From the NCBI GenBank assembly GCA_022843485.1, contig JALHNM010000001.1, positions 1-64,000 on the forward strand: a DNA stretch of 64,000 bases, given 5' to 3'. Position numbers and translations under genes: made by a program. Below the pieces are notes generated by a model. It was not told the origin of the DNA. It ran no database searches and worked only from the letters and a program-made list of their open reading frames with translations. This stretch comes from Fimbriimonadaceae bacterium (GTDB lineage Bacteria; Armatimonadota; Fimbriimonadia; Fimbriimonadales; Fimbriimonadaceae). Every line of letters starts with the position of its first letter. Position 1 is the stretch's first letter. Below are positions 25,482-33,884 of the stretch, piece after piece.

Positions 25482-26734
25482 CGAGCCGAACGTCCTGCGG
25501 GAGGCTCCCAACCCTGGACGGTCAGGAGGTGGACGCGGGCGACCTCGTCGCGCTCGCGGATCCCGCTCCGGATCGGTCGTGGGCGGGTCCCCTCGTTGCG
25601 GCCCATGTGGATGTCGTTGTCGAACTGGAACTTCGCCCGAAGTTCCGCGCCCTCCGGAAAGGCCACGGGCTCAGCGAACCGGAACGCCCCCGTCCAGTAG
25701 GGCTCCCAGCGCAGCGAACCGAACAGTCGACGGCCCTCCACCTCGACACCGATGTAGGTGCAGTAGAACCGGCCTTCCGGGATGACCCCTAAGACGTGCG
25801 TCCTCGGCGGCAGTGCGCCCCTGGGCTCGATCGTGAGGGCCCCCGGGGCGGGGACCGCGAACGACTCGTCCCCTAGAGTCACCCATGTCGCCTCCTTCGC
25901 CGACCGCCCGCGCTCGAAGTAGAGCGCGAGCTCGAACCCTCCGTCCTCCTGCTTCCCTCGCGGCTGGTACAGCACGTGCACGACGAGCGCCCGCCCGTCG
26001 AGCGTCATCGCCACCCCTTCCGGCAGCGCCCACGGCAGGTACCCCGGGGCCCACGTCCCGATAAGCGTCCTCGCGTCTACCCCCAGGCTCCCACCGGTTC
26101 GATAGCCCGCCACTCCCCGCTGGGCGTTCACCAGGCCCTCCCGGGCGATCCCAAGGGTGGCGTTCCGGGCCACCAGCGGCTGGGTCACTCGGACGTCGAA
26201 CCCCCGAAGCCGCTTCCCCTCGTGCTCCCCGAGCGGGAGGACGAACGCCTTCCAGTACGGTCGCCCCTCGACGTCGACCACGACGGACGCCCGGGGCCTC
26301 AAGACCGCGTCCGGCTCACCCAGCCGCCACTCCGGGCGCGCGACCGGCGAGACCGGCTCGCCCTCCCCACGGGGGCCGCCCGCCTGGAGCCACCTCTGGA
26401 GCAAGACCCCTTCCTCGTCGGTGGTGTGACCCCCGAGTTCGTTGAACGTCCCGAAGTCGCTGGTGCCTGTGATCGGCGGCATGGAACGGGTGAGCACCAT
26501 ACGTTGGATGAGGTCGCCGCGCTTGCGCACCTGCTCGTACGTCTCGAGCGGGAACGGGGCGCTTCCGCCCCGGGTGTGGCAGGTCACGCACTTCTGCCGG
26601 ATGATCGGCTGGATGTCCCTCATGAACGTGGGGGTCTCTGTCTTCGTCGCTGGGCCCCGGTCGGATGGAGCCACCGGCCGGACGATCCCCAGGACGAGCG
26701 GGAGAAGGGCGGGGAGGGCGAGGAGGGTTCTCAC
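25478..26734 (-). CDS. Exported c-type heme protein with copper monooxygenase-like domain
   Basis: The 418-residue protein begins with GTG and a signal peptide (LLALPALLPLVLGIV). A class I heme site CVTCH follows near residue 50 inside FMRDIQPIIRQKCVTCHTRG, with a candidate distal Met in TRSMPPI. The remaining 300 residues are beta-rich (WAPGYLPWALPEGVAM, LVVHVLYQPRGK, FQFDNDIHMGRNEG). That resembles the ascorbate-dependent type II copper monooxygenase-like C-terminal domains often joined to such hemes, with His in VVHV and DIHMG as possible copper ligands. A redoxin gene is divergently placed 67 bases away. The enzymatic activity is unproven. Confidence 0.7.
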   Translation of the reverse strand: MRTLLALPALLPLVLGIVRPVAPSDRGPATKTETPTFMRDIQPIIRQKCVTCHTRGGSAPFPLETYEQVRKRGDLIQRMVLTRSMPPITGTSDFGTFNELGGHTTDEEGVLLQRWLQAGGPRGEGEPVSPVARPEWRLGEPDAVLRPRASVVVDVEGRPYWKAFVLPLGEHEGKRLRGFDVRVTQPLVARNATLGIAREGLVNAQRGVAGYRTGGSLGVDARTLIGTWAPGYLPWALPEGVAMTLDGRALVVHVLYQPRGKQEDGGFELALYFERGRSAKEATWVTLGDESFAVPAPGALTIEPRGALPPRTHVLGVIPEGRFYCTYIGVEVEGRRLFGSLRWEPYWTGAFRFAEPVAFPEGAELRAKFQFDNDIHMGRNEGTRPRPIRSGIRERDEVARVHLLTVQGWEPPAGRSAR

Positions 26735-26801
26735 GGCCTTTGTCCTAAGGTACCCCTCGAACGGGCACTCGCGATCCCGTTTCGTGCGTCATATAGGGGA
26801 C

Positions 26802-27362
26802 ATGCTGCCGACCCTCGCTCTCGTCTCGGCCCTCGCCCTCGGGCAACAGGCGACTGTCACCCTCCCGAAGACGACCGTGTTCGACCTCTCGGGCCAAGCC
26901 ATGGTGCTGCCCGTCGCCGAAGCGAAGGCGACGGTGCTCATGTTCGTGGCCGTCGATTGCCCCATCTCCAACCGGTACGCCCCCGAGTACGTGCGGATCA
27001 TCGACGCCTACTCGCCGAAGGGCGTGGCGTTCGTCCGGGTCTACTTGGACGACTCGATCCCGAAGGAGGACATCGTCAAGCACGGCAAGGACTTCAAGCT
27101 CTCGACCCCAGCGTTCCTCGACCCCAAGCTTTCGGTCGTGAAGCTCCTCGGGATCACGGTTACACCGGAGATGGCCGTCCTCGGGCCCAACGGGCGGATG
27201 CTCTACCGCGGCCGGCTCAACGACCTCTTCGCCGACCACGGCCGGCTCCGCGAGGGCAACGTGCGGCAGGATCTGCGGGTCGCGCTCGACGAAATCCTGG
27301 CCGGGAAGCCGGTGTCGATGCCGTTCACAACGGCCATCGGGTGCGGCATCCCCGAAGGCTAG
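26802..27362 (+). CDS. Exported redoxin (thioredoxin-fold) protein
   Basis: The 186-residue protein has a short signal peptide (MLPTLALVSALALG) and a peroxiredoxin/TlpA-like fold. VLMFVAVDCPISNRYAPEY holds the single active-site Cys53 (C-P-I-S), with VTPEMAVLGPNGRMLYRG as the cis-Pro region. The partner Cys is missing at the CxxC position, so it is not a classical thioredoxin. The divergent pairing with a heme/monooxygenase-like gene suggests joint periplasmic redox work; proteins with the same two parts fused exist in other phyla. CATATA lies 6 bases before ATG. Confidence 0.8.
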   Translation: MLPTLALVSALALGQQATVTLPKTTVFDLSGQAMVLPVAEAKATVLMFVAVDCPISNRYAPEYVRIIDAYSPKGVAFVRVYLDDSIPKEDIVKHGKDFKLSTPAFLDPKLSVVKLLGITVTPEMAVLGPNGRMLYRGRLNDLFADHGRLREGNVRQDLRVALDEILAGKPVSMPFTTAIGCGIPEG

Positions 27363-28093
27363 GTCGGTGCCCGGTCGAGTGGGGCGTCGACGAGGTCTTC
27401 CCCCGGCGGCTCCCACCCGTCCGGCTCCACCCGTCCGTAGACTGCGTGGGGGGCGTCGGTGCGATAGGCCCAGCCCTGGTCGCCGTACGACCAGTGCCAC
27501 CACTCACTCGCGTAGAGGGTGAGCCCGCCCTCCTGCAGGGCCTCGAAGAGGACGCGCCGGGTCTCCTGTGCCTCGGCGGAGAGGCCGGGCGCGTGCGGGC
27601 TGTAGGCCCTCGGGTCGAACTGCTCGTAAGGGCTGGAGTGGTCGAGCTCGGTGCCGTCCGCCCTCGCCAGGAGCACGTCCAAGGCTCCGCCGGTCGAGTG
27701 GGGCGGGGGCACTTTGTCGTGGATCGGGGCAGTGAACCGGTTGACGACCCGGCGCAGCTGGACGTCGCTCCACTCCGGGTGCCGGTCGCGGAAACGGTTC
27801 CAGGTCGTGCGGTACATCCGCCGCTGGATGTGATGGGGGCGCCACCCCTCGACCACGGCGAGCGCGAGTCCGGGGGGGAGGGCCTCGCCTGCCCGCCAGA
27901 GCCGCTCGGCGACCCCCTTGCGCAGGAGCGCGGCCCGGGTATAGACCAACCTCGGCCTGGCCTCGACGACACGCTCCGTCACGCCCAGATAGGGCACGAG
28001 CGGCTCGCCGTTCTCGACGATCGGGACTCGTCGCACCTCCGTGACCGGCTCGGCCGGGGAATAGCGCCAGCGCCGTCCAGGCTCAGCCTGCAA
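27359..28093 (-). CDS. VanX-like D-alanyl-D-alanine dipeptidase (M15D)
   Basis: This zinc dipeptidase is expected to split D-Ala-D-Ala. The conserved motifs are VEGWRPHHIQ (Arg85 of the catalytic site), PPPHSTGGALDV (zinc ligands His132 and Asp139) and SEWWHWSYG (catalytic Glu197 and ligand His200). I chose TTG 28093 because GAGGGGG lies 7 bases before it and it overlaps the upstream gene by only 11 bases; a GTG at 28141 would add 16 residues. No signal peptide is seen. It is coupled to an osmoprotectant ABC transporter, and no vanHA genes are present, so a role in peptide or wall recycling is more likely than vancomycin resistance. Confidence 0.86.
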   Translation of the reverse strand: MQAEPGRRWRYSPAEPVTEVRRVPIVENGEPLVPYLGVTERVVEARPRLVYTRAALLRKGVAERLWRAGEALPPGLALAVVEGWRPHHIQRRMYRTTWNRFRDRHPEWSDVQLRRVVNRFTAPIHDKVPPPHSTGGALDVLLARADGTELDHSSPYEQFDPRAYSPHAPGLSAEAQETRRVLFEALQEGGLTLYASEWWHWSYGDQGWAYRTDAPHAVYGRVEPDGWEPPGEDLVDAPLDRAPT

Positions 28094-29573
28094 CCCGCAG
28101 CCCCCTCGGCACGACCGCCCGCTCGACCGCCTCGAACGCACCTTGGATCAGCAGGGCGAGCACCGCGGCGGGCACGGCCCCCTGCATCATCACCCCGATG
28201 TTGTTGAGGGCGAGGCCGCTCACGATCGGCTGCCCCAGGCCCCCGGCCCCGATGAACGCGGCCAGAGTCGCGTTACCGACGCTGATGACGGCACTGGTCT
28301 TGATGCCAGCAACGATCGTCCGGGCCGCGAGCGGCAGCTCGACCTTGGCCAACCTCTGCCCCGCCGTCAACCCGAGCGCCGCCGCCGACTCGCGCAGGGG
28401 GGTCGGCACGCCCTGGAGCCCGGCCACCGTGTTCCGCACGATCGGCAGCAGCGAGTACAAAAAGAGGGCGGCGACCGCCGCGTTCGCCCCGAGCCCGAAC
28501 GGCGGGATCAGGAACAGGAGCAGCGCGATCGCCGGGATCGTCTGAAGGACCCCGGTCACGCCGAGGATCAACTGGCCGAGGGGGCCCGGACGGGCGCAGA
28601 GCACCCCGAGCGGCACCCCCACCAGGCACCCGAGGGCGAGCGCCGCGCCCACCAAGGCCAGGTGTTGACCCGTGAGGGCGAGGGTCTGAGCGACGATGTC
28701 CGGTGCCGCGGGTGCCCCTTCGGCCGGGGCCGGCTCGGAGGTCTGGGCCCGGCGTTCGGCGAGGTACCGGCGGGCAGCGGCGGCGTAGTCCGTGGTGCGG
28801 GTCGCTTCCGCGTTGAGGGCGGTCATCCGGGCCTCGTCTAGTGTGCCCGCCACCGTCTCGAGAGCCGCGACCGCCCGCGGGTCGAGGTCCAGGCGGTAGA
28901 GGAACACCGCCCGGTAGGACGGGAAGAACCCCCGGTCGTCCTCGAGCAGCACAAGGTCGAGGTCGGCGATCTGGGCGTCGGTCGAATAGGCGTCCTTGAC
29001 GTCCGCCTGCCCCGTGGTCAGGGCCTGGTAGCCGAGGGAGTGGTCGACGGCCCGGACGTTCGTCTGCGGGAGCCCGTACGCGCCGCTCACCGCGGGCCAC
29101 CCATCGCGCCGCTCGCGGAACTCGGGCGTCAGGGCGACGCGCAGACCTGGGTGGGCCTTGAGGTCGCTGATCGTCTTGACCCCCAGTTCGGTCGCCCGCG
29201 CTCGGGTCATCACGAAGGCGTACGTGTTGTTGAAGCCGAGTTCACCGGTCATGCCAACCCCGAACTCACGGAGCCGGGCTCGGGTCTCGTCCGGCCCGAG
29301 GACCTCTTTCGACTTGAGGATCTCCTCGGTCACCGTCCCCGTGTACTCGGGGTACGCCTGGATCGCGCCGGTGCGGAGGGCCTCCCAAACGATGGCCGTC
29401 CCCCCCATGCCCTGCTTGTGGTCGGCGGTGAGCCCGGCCTCGGTGATGAGGGCCTTCGCGATCTCGCCGAGGACGTAGCTCTCGACGAAGCGCTTGGAGC
29501 CGACCGGCACGGTCTGGCCCGATGCGGCGAGCGCGAGCACGAGCAATCCCAGCAGGGTCAGCAGCCGGGTCAT
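28083..29573 (-). CDS. Osmoprotectant ABC transporter, substrate-binding domain fused to permease
   Basis: The 496-residue protein has a signal/anchor segment, then an OpuAC/ProX-type binding domain at about residues 22-285 (VPVGSKRFVESYVLGEIAKAL, AYPEYTGTVTEEIL, VKDAYSTDAQIADLDLVLL). A linker rich in Pro/Ala/Glu leads to a permease domain from about 300 with the EAA-like loop PTPLRESAAALGLTAGQRLAKVELPLA. The binding domain precedes the permease, so the receptor is tethered outside the membrane. The likely substrate is glycine betaine, choline or a related osmolyte. It overlaps the ATPase gene by 4 bases. Confidence 0.9.
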   Translation of the reverse strand: MTRLLTLLGLLVLALAASGQTVPVGSKRFVESYVLGEIAKALITEAGLTADHKQGMGGTAIVWEALRTGAIQAYPEYTGTVTEEILKSKEVLGPDETRARLREFGVGMTGELGFNNTYAFVMTRARATELGVKTISDLKAHPGLRVALTPEFRERRDGWPAVSGAYGLPQTNVRAVDHSLGYQALTTGQADVKDAYSTDAQIADLDLVLLEDDRGFFPSYRAVFLYRLDLDPRAVAALETVAGTLDEARMTALNAEATRTTDYAAAARRYLAERRAQTSEPAPAEGAPAAPDIVAQTLALTGQHLALVGAALALGCLVGVPLGVLCARPGPLGQLILGVTGVLQTIPAIALLLFLIPPFGLGANAAVAALFLYSLLPIVRNTVAGLQGVPTPLRESAAALGLTAGQRLAKVELPLAARTIVAGIKTSAVISVGNATLAAFIGAGGLGQPIVSGLALNNIGVMMQGAVPAAVLALLIQGAFEAVERAVVPRGLRVAG

Positions 29574-30316
29574 AGCGCCACCAGGCTCCGTTGGGCGGTC
29601 AGGAACGCCTCGACGAACGGCTCGGCCGGGCGTTCGCGCAGGTCGTTCAGGGTGCCCGTCTGCACGATCCGGCCCTCGCGTAGGAGGACGATGGTCTCGG
29701 CCAGGTAGGCGGCCTCGGCCATGTCGTGGGTGACAAGGAGGACGGTCTTGCCCAGTCGCGCGAAGACGTCGCGGAGGTCGGTTTGGAGCCCGGCGCGCAC
29801 CATCGGGTCGAGCGCGGACAGGGGCTCGTCGAGCAGCAGGACGTCCGGGTCGAGGGCCAGCGCACGCATGAGCGCCACCCGCTGCCGCTGACCGCCGCTC
29901 AGCTCCAGGGGGTAGCGTTCGAGCAAGGCCGGCTCGAGCCGGACGAGCTCGGCCAACTCCTCAACCCGGCGGGCAGTGGCCGCCCCGTCCCGGCCCAAGA
30001 CGTCGGCCATCAGGGTCACGTTCTGCCGGGCCGTCAGGTGTGGGAAGAGGCCGCCTTCCTGGATCACGTAGCCGGTCTTGAGCCGGAGACCGGGGACGGT
30101 GTCGGACGTCACGGCCGTGCCCCCGACCTCGACCCGCCCCGCGCTCGGCCAGACGAGGCCGACGACCGCGCGCAGGAGGGTCGACTTCCCGCAGCCGCTC
30201 GGCCCGATCAGGGCGGTCGTGCGGCCCGCCTGGACGGCGAGGTCGACCCCAGCAACGGCCGTCACCGAGCCGAACCGCACCTCGACGCCCCGGAACGCCA
30301 CCATCCGTCCGACCAT
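29570..30316 (-). CDS. ABC transporter ATP-binding protein (osmoprotectant/OpuCA-like)
   Basis: This 248-residue ATPase has Walker A GPSGCGKST, Q-loop VIQEGGLFPHLT, signature LSGGQRQRVALMRAL, Walker B DVLLLDEPLSALDP and the switch His in LVTHDMAEA. It lacks the C-terminal CBS domains found in many OpuCA proteins, so osmotic gating through CBS is unlikely. Together with the fused receptor-permease it makes a complete two-gene importer, probably working as homodimers of each. ATG 30316 or the in-frame ATG at 30304 could be the start. Confidence 0.92.
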   Translation of the reverse strand: MVGRMVAFRGVEVRFGSVTAVAGVDLAVQAGRTTALIGPSGCGKSTLLRAVVGLVWPSAGRVEVGGTAVTSDTVPGLRLKTGYVIQEGGLFPHLTARQNVTLMADVLGRDGAATARRVEELAELVRLEPALLERYPLELSGGQRQRVALMRALALDPDVLLLDEPLSALDPMVRAGLQTDLRDVFARLGKTVLLVTHDMAEAAYLAETIVLLREGRIVQTGTLNDLRERPAEPFVEAFLTAQRSLVAL

Positions 30317-30372
30317 ACCCTCCCCCTCGCACCCCGCGGCCCCAGCGTGGAGGCCGCCCCTCGCCCCCGCGG

Positions 30373-30378
30373 TACCCT
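30373..30378 (+). promoter_or_regulatory. TANNNT -10 element of leaderless exported-protein gene
   Basis: TACCCT is followed by 6 bases and then ATG 30385. No ribosome binding site fits in between. Confidence 0.5.
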
Positions 30379-30384
30379 TGTCGC

Positions 30385-31218
30385 ATGACCGTCCTCCTCG
30401 CCGCCCTCGTCCTTGCCCCTTGGTCGGAACCGGCGAAGGCGTTCACGATCGACGACCCCCGGATCGACGAACTCTCGGGGCTGGCGGCGAGCCCGCGGCG
30501 GGAGGGCGTCTTCTACGGCCACAACGATAGCGGCGACTCCCCGCGGTTCTTCCGGTTCGACGAACAGGGGGCGGTGACGGGCGTGTTCGAGCTCAAGGGC
30601 GCCGCGGCGGTCGATTGGGAGGACATGGCCTCGGCCCAGGTCGGGGGCCGCAGCTACCTCTACCTAGGGGACGTCGGGGACAACGCCCGCAAGCGGCCGA
30701 GCGTCACCGTGTACCGCGTACCCGAGCCGACCGGCGCCGGGCGTGCGCTGAGCGGGTTCGAGACCTACACCCTGACCTACCCCGACCACCCGCGCGACTG
30801 CGAGGCCCTCTTCGTCCACGCCCAGTCCGGCGACCTCTACCTCGTCAGCAAGGCCCGCGAGGGGAAGACCTTCGTGTACCGCCTCCCCTCCCCGCGCGCG
30901 AGCGGCGCCTACCGGCTCGAACTCCTGGGCGAGATCGAGATCGACACGAAGGGCATGGGCGGCAAGCTCGTGACCGCCGCGGACGTCTCGCCGGACGGCA
31001 ACCGTGTCCTCCTCCGAACCTACTCGGGGGCCGTCGAGTACACCGTCAAGGGGGCGTTCAAGGACTGGTGGGCCCGGCCGGGCCAAGCTGTCCCGATGCC
31101 GCCGATGGTCCAGGCCGAGGCCGTCTGCTACGACGGGGACGGCGACCAGGTCTACACCGCCAGCGAGGGCAGCCCGACCCCCGTCTGGGCCACGAAACGA
31201 ACCGCGACAGGGGGTTGA
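30385..31218 (+). CDS. Exported beta-propeller-like protein of unknown function
   Basis: The 277-residue protein has a short hydrophobic N-terminus (VLLAALVLAPW), probably a signal peptide. Repeated strand motifs resemble propeller blades: IDELSGLAASPRREGVFYGHNDSGD, LYLGDVGDNARKR, GDLYLVSKAREGK, TAADVSPDGNRVLLRTYSGA and GDQVYTASEGSP. No catalytic residues are recognisable. It is preceded by a leaderless-type TACCCT element. It is divergent from the ABC operon and 200 bases upstream of the 3D-domain gene. Its function cannot be named. Confidence 0.65.
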   Translation: MTVLLAALVLAPWSEPAKAFTIDDPRIDELSGLAASPRREGVFYGHNDSGDSPRFFRFDEQGAVTGVFELKGAAAVDWEDMASAQVGGRSYLYLGDVGDNARKRPSVTVYRVPEPTGAGRALSGFETYTLTYPDHPRDCEALFVHAQSGDLYLVSKAREGKTFVYRLPSPRASGAYRLELLGEIEIDTKGMGGKLVTAADVSPDGNRVLLRTYSGAVEYTVKGAFKDWWARPGQAVPMPPMVQAEAVCYDGDGDQVYTASEGSPTPVWATKRTATGG

Positions 31219-31417
31219 CTTCTCGCGGACACCGGGTTTGAACCTAACGCCCGGCCTCGTGCCGGTGCCAATACCGGTGGAAAAGTGCGTAAATGGGGGC
31301 CTTGTGCCCGGGTCGCCCGCCGTGTTTTGAGGGCGTACCGCAACTTCCTTGCCGACTGTGCCCTGGTAAAGTCCCCTCCGCGACAACGTTCGCCACAGAG
31401 ACGCGAGAAGTTCTCAC
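31219..31417 (+). other. Intergenic leader before the G5-3D gene
   Basis: This 199-base stretch holds no gene. It contains several short inverted repeats, such as CCGGT/ACCGG around 31262-31277, and a run of purines ending in GAGAAG before the start codon. Genes for 3D-domain wall proteins sometimes carry c-di-AMP riboswitches, but I could not find that conserved core here. Confidence 0.35.
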
Positions 31418-32077
31418 ATGCGCACACTCGTGACGACGGTGACGTCCCTGGCCCTGGTGCTGACCGCAGCGCCGGTATTCGCGGGCCCAGTGACGAGCCT
31501 AGGCAACCTAAAGTTTTCCACGCGCGACGAGGTCAAGACGACCCCGGTCGCCGTGCGGTACGTGTTCAACCGCGACCTGCGCCCCGGCCAGACCAAGAAG
31601 GTCACCGACGGGGCGCCCGGCCGCACCGTCCTTCGCCACACCGCCCTCCGGCAAGGCGAGACCGTCCTGCACCGCGGGACGACGACCGTCTCCGAGACCC
31701 CCATGCGCCCCGCTGTCTTCCAGATGGGCCGCGCTGGCTTCCCGACGAGCCGCGGGTCCTACACCCGTGCCCGCGTGGTCACCATGGAGTCCACCGCCTA
31801 CCTGCCGAACCCGGGCAACCCGCGCGGCCGACCCGGCCGCACGGCCAGCGGCCGCATCGCCGGCTTCGGCATCGTCGCCGTCGATCCCCGTGTGATCCCG
31901 CTCGGCACCAAGCTCTTCGTCGAAGGCTACGGGTTCGCCCTTGCCGCGGACACGGGCGGGGTGATCAAGGGCAACATAATCGACGTGTGCCTCCCGACGA
32001 TGACACAGGTGCGGAACTGGGGGCGGCGGCACGTCCGGGTCCACATCTTCAACGAGCGGATCAACCCACGGCCGTAG
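31418..32077 (+). CDS. Exported G5-3D domain cell-wall protein
   Basis: This is a 219-residue protein with a signal peptide (TSLALVLTAAPVFAG). It has a G5-like domain (residues 40-95, VFNRDLRPGQTKKVTDGAPG...VLHRGTTTV) and a C-terminal 3D domain (MESTAYLP, GRTASG, GIVAVDPRVIPLGTKLFVEGYG, ADTGGVIKGNIIDV). The three Asp residues of the 3D double-psi barrel are present, as in MltA- or RpfB-like lytic proteins, so it probably cleaves or binds peptidoglycan. The gene next to it is rsmA, the same order as yabE-rnmV-ksgA in Bacillus. Confidence 0.88.
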   Translation: MRTLVTTVTSLALVLTAAPVFAGPVTSLGNLKFSTRDEVKTTPVAVRYVFNRDLRPGQTKKVTDGAPGRTVLRHTALRQGETVLHRGTTTVSETPMRPAVFQMGRAGFPTSRGSYTRARVVTMESTAYLPNPGNPRGRPGRTASGRIAGFGIVAVDPRVIPLGTKLFVEGYGFALAADTGGVIKGNIIDVCLPTMTQVRNWGRRHVRVHIFNERINPRP

Positions 32078-32094
32078 AGTCCCTCTCGGCCCGG

Positions 32095-32880
32095 TTGGCC
32101 CGCCACGGGCTCCGGCCCGATAAACGGCTGGGCCAGCACTTCCTCGTCTCCCCCTCGGCGGTGGGGAAGATCGTTGGCCGGGTCGCTGGGTGCGCCGGGG
32201 TGCTCGAGATCGGGCCTGGCCCCGGCGTGCTCACCGGCCCGCTGAGCGAGCACGCCAGGGTGACGGCGGTCGAAGTGGACCGGACTGTGTTGCCGGTCCT
32301 GGCCGAGGTCGCACCCCAGGCCAGGATCGTCCTTGGCGACGCGCTCACTACCGACCTCGGCGCGTTGCTGGACGAGCTCCCCGAGCCGAGGGCGGTCGTT
32401 TCGAATATGCCCTACAACATCACCGGGCCCCTCCTCGAGGCGGTGGCCGCGCAAGCGGGGCGCTTCGAACTCGCCGTCCTCATGATGCAGCGGGAGGTGG
32501 GAGAAAAGCTCCTCGCCGTGCCCGGGGACTCGGGGCGGGGAGCCGTCTCCGTCCTCCTCCAGGCTCAGTTCGCGATCCAGCGGGTGGTACTCGTGCCGCC
32601 CGGGGCGTTCCTGCCGCCGCCTAAAGTCGAGAGCCTCGTGCTCGAGCTACGCCCGGCCACGCGCCTGGCGCCTGGGGAGCTACGCCGGCTCCGGACGGTC
32701 GTGAGGGCCGGGTTCGCCCAACCCCGCAAGACGCTCGGCAACACGCTCGGGGCCGTCTTCGGGCGCGACTCCGCCCACAGTGCCCTGGCCGCGGCCCGGC
32801 TCGAGCCGAACGCCCGCGCCCACCAACTCACCGAGGCCCACTGGCGAACCCTCGCCGAACGGCTCACCGAGGGGGCGTGA
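32095..32880 (+). CDS. rsmA: 16S rRNA (adenine1518-N6/adenine1519-N6)-dimethyltransferase
   Basis: RsmA/KsgA dimethylates two adenines in 16S rRNA helix 45. The frame has RLGQHFLVSP, the SAM site VLEIGPGPGVLTGPL, VEVDRTVLP, GDAL and the catalytic NMPYNITGPLL, followed by MMQREVGEKLLA and the C-terminal PRKTLGNTL. The first usable start after the previous stop is TTG 32095, giving 261 residues with a short N-terminus. No ATG or GTG in frame lies between the upstream stop and the conserved core. It is 4 bases from queG. Confidence 0.93.
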   Translation: MARHGLRPDKRLGQHFLVSPSAVGKIVGRVAGCAGVLEIGPGPGVLTGPLSEHARVTAVEVDRTVLPVLAEVAPQARIVLGDALTTDLGALLDELPEPRAVVSNMPYNITGPLLEAVAAQAGRFELAVLMMQREVGEKLLAVPGDSGRGAVSVLLQAQFAIQRVVLVPPGAFLPPPKVESLVLELRPATRLAPGELRRLRTVVRAGFAQPRKTLGNTLGAVFGRDSAHSALAAARLEPNARAHQLTEAHWRTLAERLTEGA

Positions 32881-32884
32881 ACCG

Positions 32885-33820
32885 GTGACCGGGCTCAAGG
32901 CAGACCTCCTCGCCCGTGCCCGCGCGGAGGGCTTCGACCCGGTCGGAGTCTGCGACGCCCGGCCCCCTGAGTCGTTCGATGCCTACCGAGAGTGGGTCGC
33001 CAAGGGCCACCACGGCACGATGGCCTACCTCGCCGACTCGGTCCCGCTGCGTGCCGACCCGGCCTCGCTCCTGCCCGGCGTGCGGTCCATCCTCGCGGTC
33101 GGGCTCAACTACCACCAGCCGAACCCCGCAGAGACCGGCCAGCCTCGCGTAGCCCAGTACGCGCTCGGCCGCGACTACCACAAAGTCGTGCGGGGCAAGC
33201 TGCGGCGCTTGGGGAGGTGGCTGGACGAGGCGGCCCCGGGCGAACGCTGGCGGGCGTGCGTCGATTCGGCGCCCGTGCTCGAACGCGAGTACGCCCAACG
33301 CGCCGGCCTCGGGTGGTTCGGCAAGAACACGATGCTCATCGACAGCCACCGGGGGAGCTGGTTCGTGATCGGGCTCCTGCTGACCACCGTCGCCCTCGAA
33401 CCCGACCCTCCCGCTGTCGGGGGCTGCGGTCGGTGCCGCCTGTGTGTGGACGCCTGCCCCACCGGCTGCATCGTCTTCGAGGACGGTCGCTGGCAGATCG
33501 ACGCCCGCCGGTGCGTGAGCTACCTCACCATCGAGCACGAAGGGCCGTTCGAGCCCGGGTCGGAGGCCGGGCTCGGTGGCTGGACGTTCGGGTGCGACGT
33601 CTGCCAGGAGGTGTGCCCGTTCAACCAGCCGCGCCCCCACCAGCCCCTGCGTGCGGCCGTCACCACGGAGCCAGGGTTCCTCGAGCGGCGGGAGTGGCCG
33701 ACCCTCGAACGGCTGCGGGTGGTCGGCCACGAGGAGTGGGACGCGCTCACCCGCGGCTCCCCCGTCCGCCGCGCCGGCCTCGACGGCCTCCGCCGCAACG
33801 CCCAGGCCAACCTCCCCTAG
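32885..33820 (+). CDS. queG: Epoxyqueuosine reductase QueG
   Basis: QueG reduces epoxyqueuosine to queuosine in tRNA using cobalamin and two [4Fe-4S] clusters. The 311-residue protein has SILAVGLNYH, the proton-donor Asp region VDSAPVLEREYAQRAGLGW and GKNTMLI. The ferredoxin-like set is CGRCRLCVDACPTGC plus CVSYLTIEHEGPF and CDVCQEVCPFN. The C-terminal HEAT-like part is shorter than in E. coli QueG. GTG 32885 starts 4 bases after rsmA. The final residues match the usual GLRRNAQANL ending. Confidence 0.94.
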   Translation: MTGLKADLLARARAEGFDPVGVCDARPPESFDAYREWVAKGHHGTMAYLADSVPLRADPASLLPGVRSILAVGLNYHQPNPAETGQPRVAQYALGRDYHKVVRGKLRRLGRWLDEAAPGERWRACVDSAPVLEREYAQRAGLGWFGKNTMLIDSHRGSWFVIGLLLTTVALEPDPPAVGGCGRCRLCVDACPTGCIVFEDGRWQIDARRCVSYLTIEHEGPFEPGSEAGLGGWTFGCDVCQEVCPFNQPRPHQPLRAAVTTEPGFLERREWPTLERLRVVGHEEWDALTRGSPVRRAGLDGLRRNAQANLP

Positions 33821-33872
33821 CCCCCATCCGGCCCGCGCACTAAGCCCCGCCCCCCAACCCCACGAACTCCGG

Positions 33873-33878
33873 TAACCT
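33873..33878 (+). promoter_or_regulatory. TANNNT -10 element of leaderless DHH gene
   Basis: TAACCT is followed by 6 bases and GTG 33885. It suggests a new transcript beginning at the start codon inside an otherwise co-directional cluster. Confidence 0.5.
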
Positions 33879-33884
33879 GACTGG

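Noticed and set aside
27359-28093. Vancomycin-resistance cluster
   Set aside because: Only a VanX-like dipeptidase is present; vanH, vanA and a VanRS pair are absent, and chromosomal VanX-like enzymes are common.
31219-31417. Possible c-di-AMP riboswitch before the G5-3D gene
   Set aside because: Such switches often control wall-lytic genes, but the conserved core could not be found; only generic inverted repeats are present.
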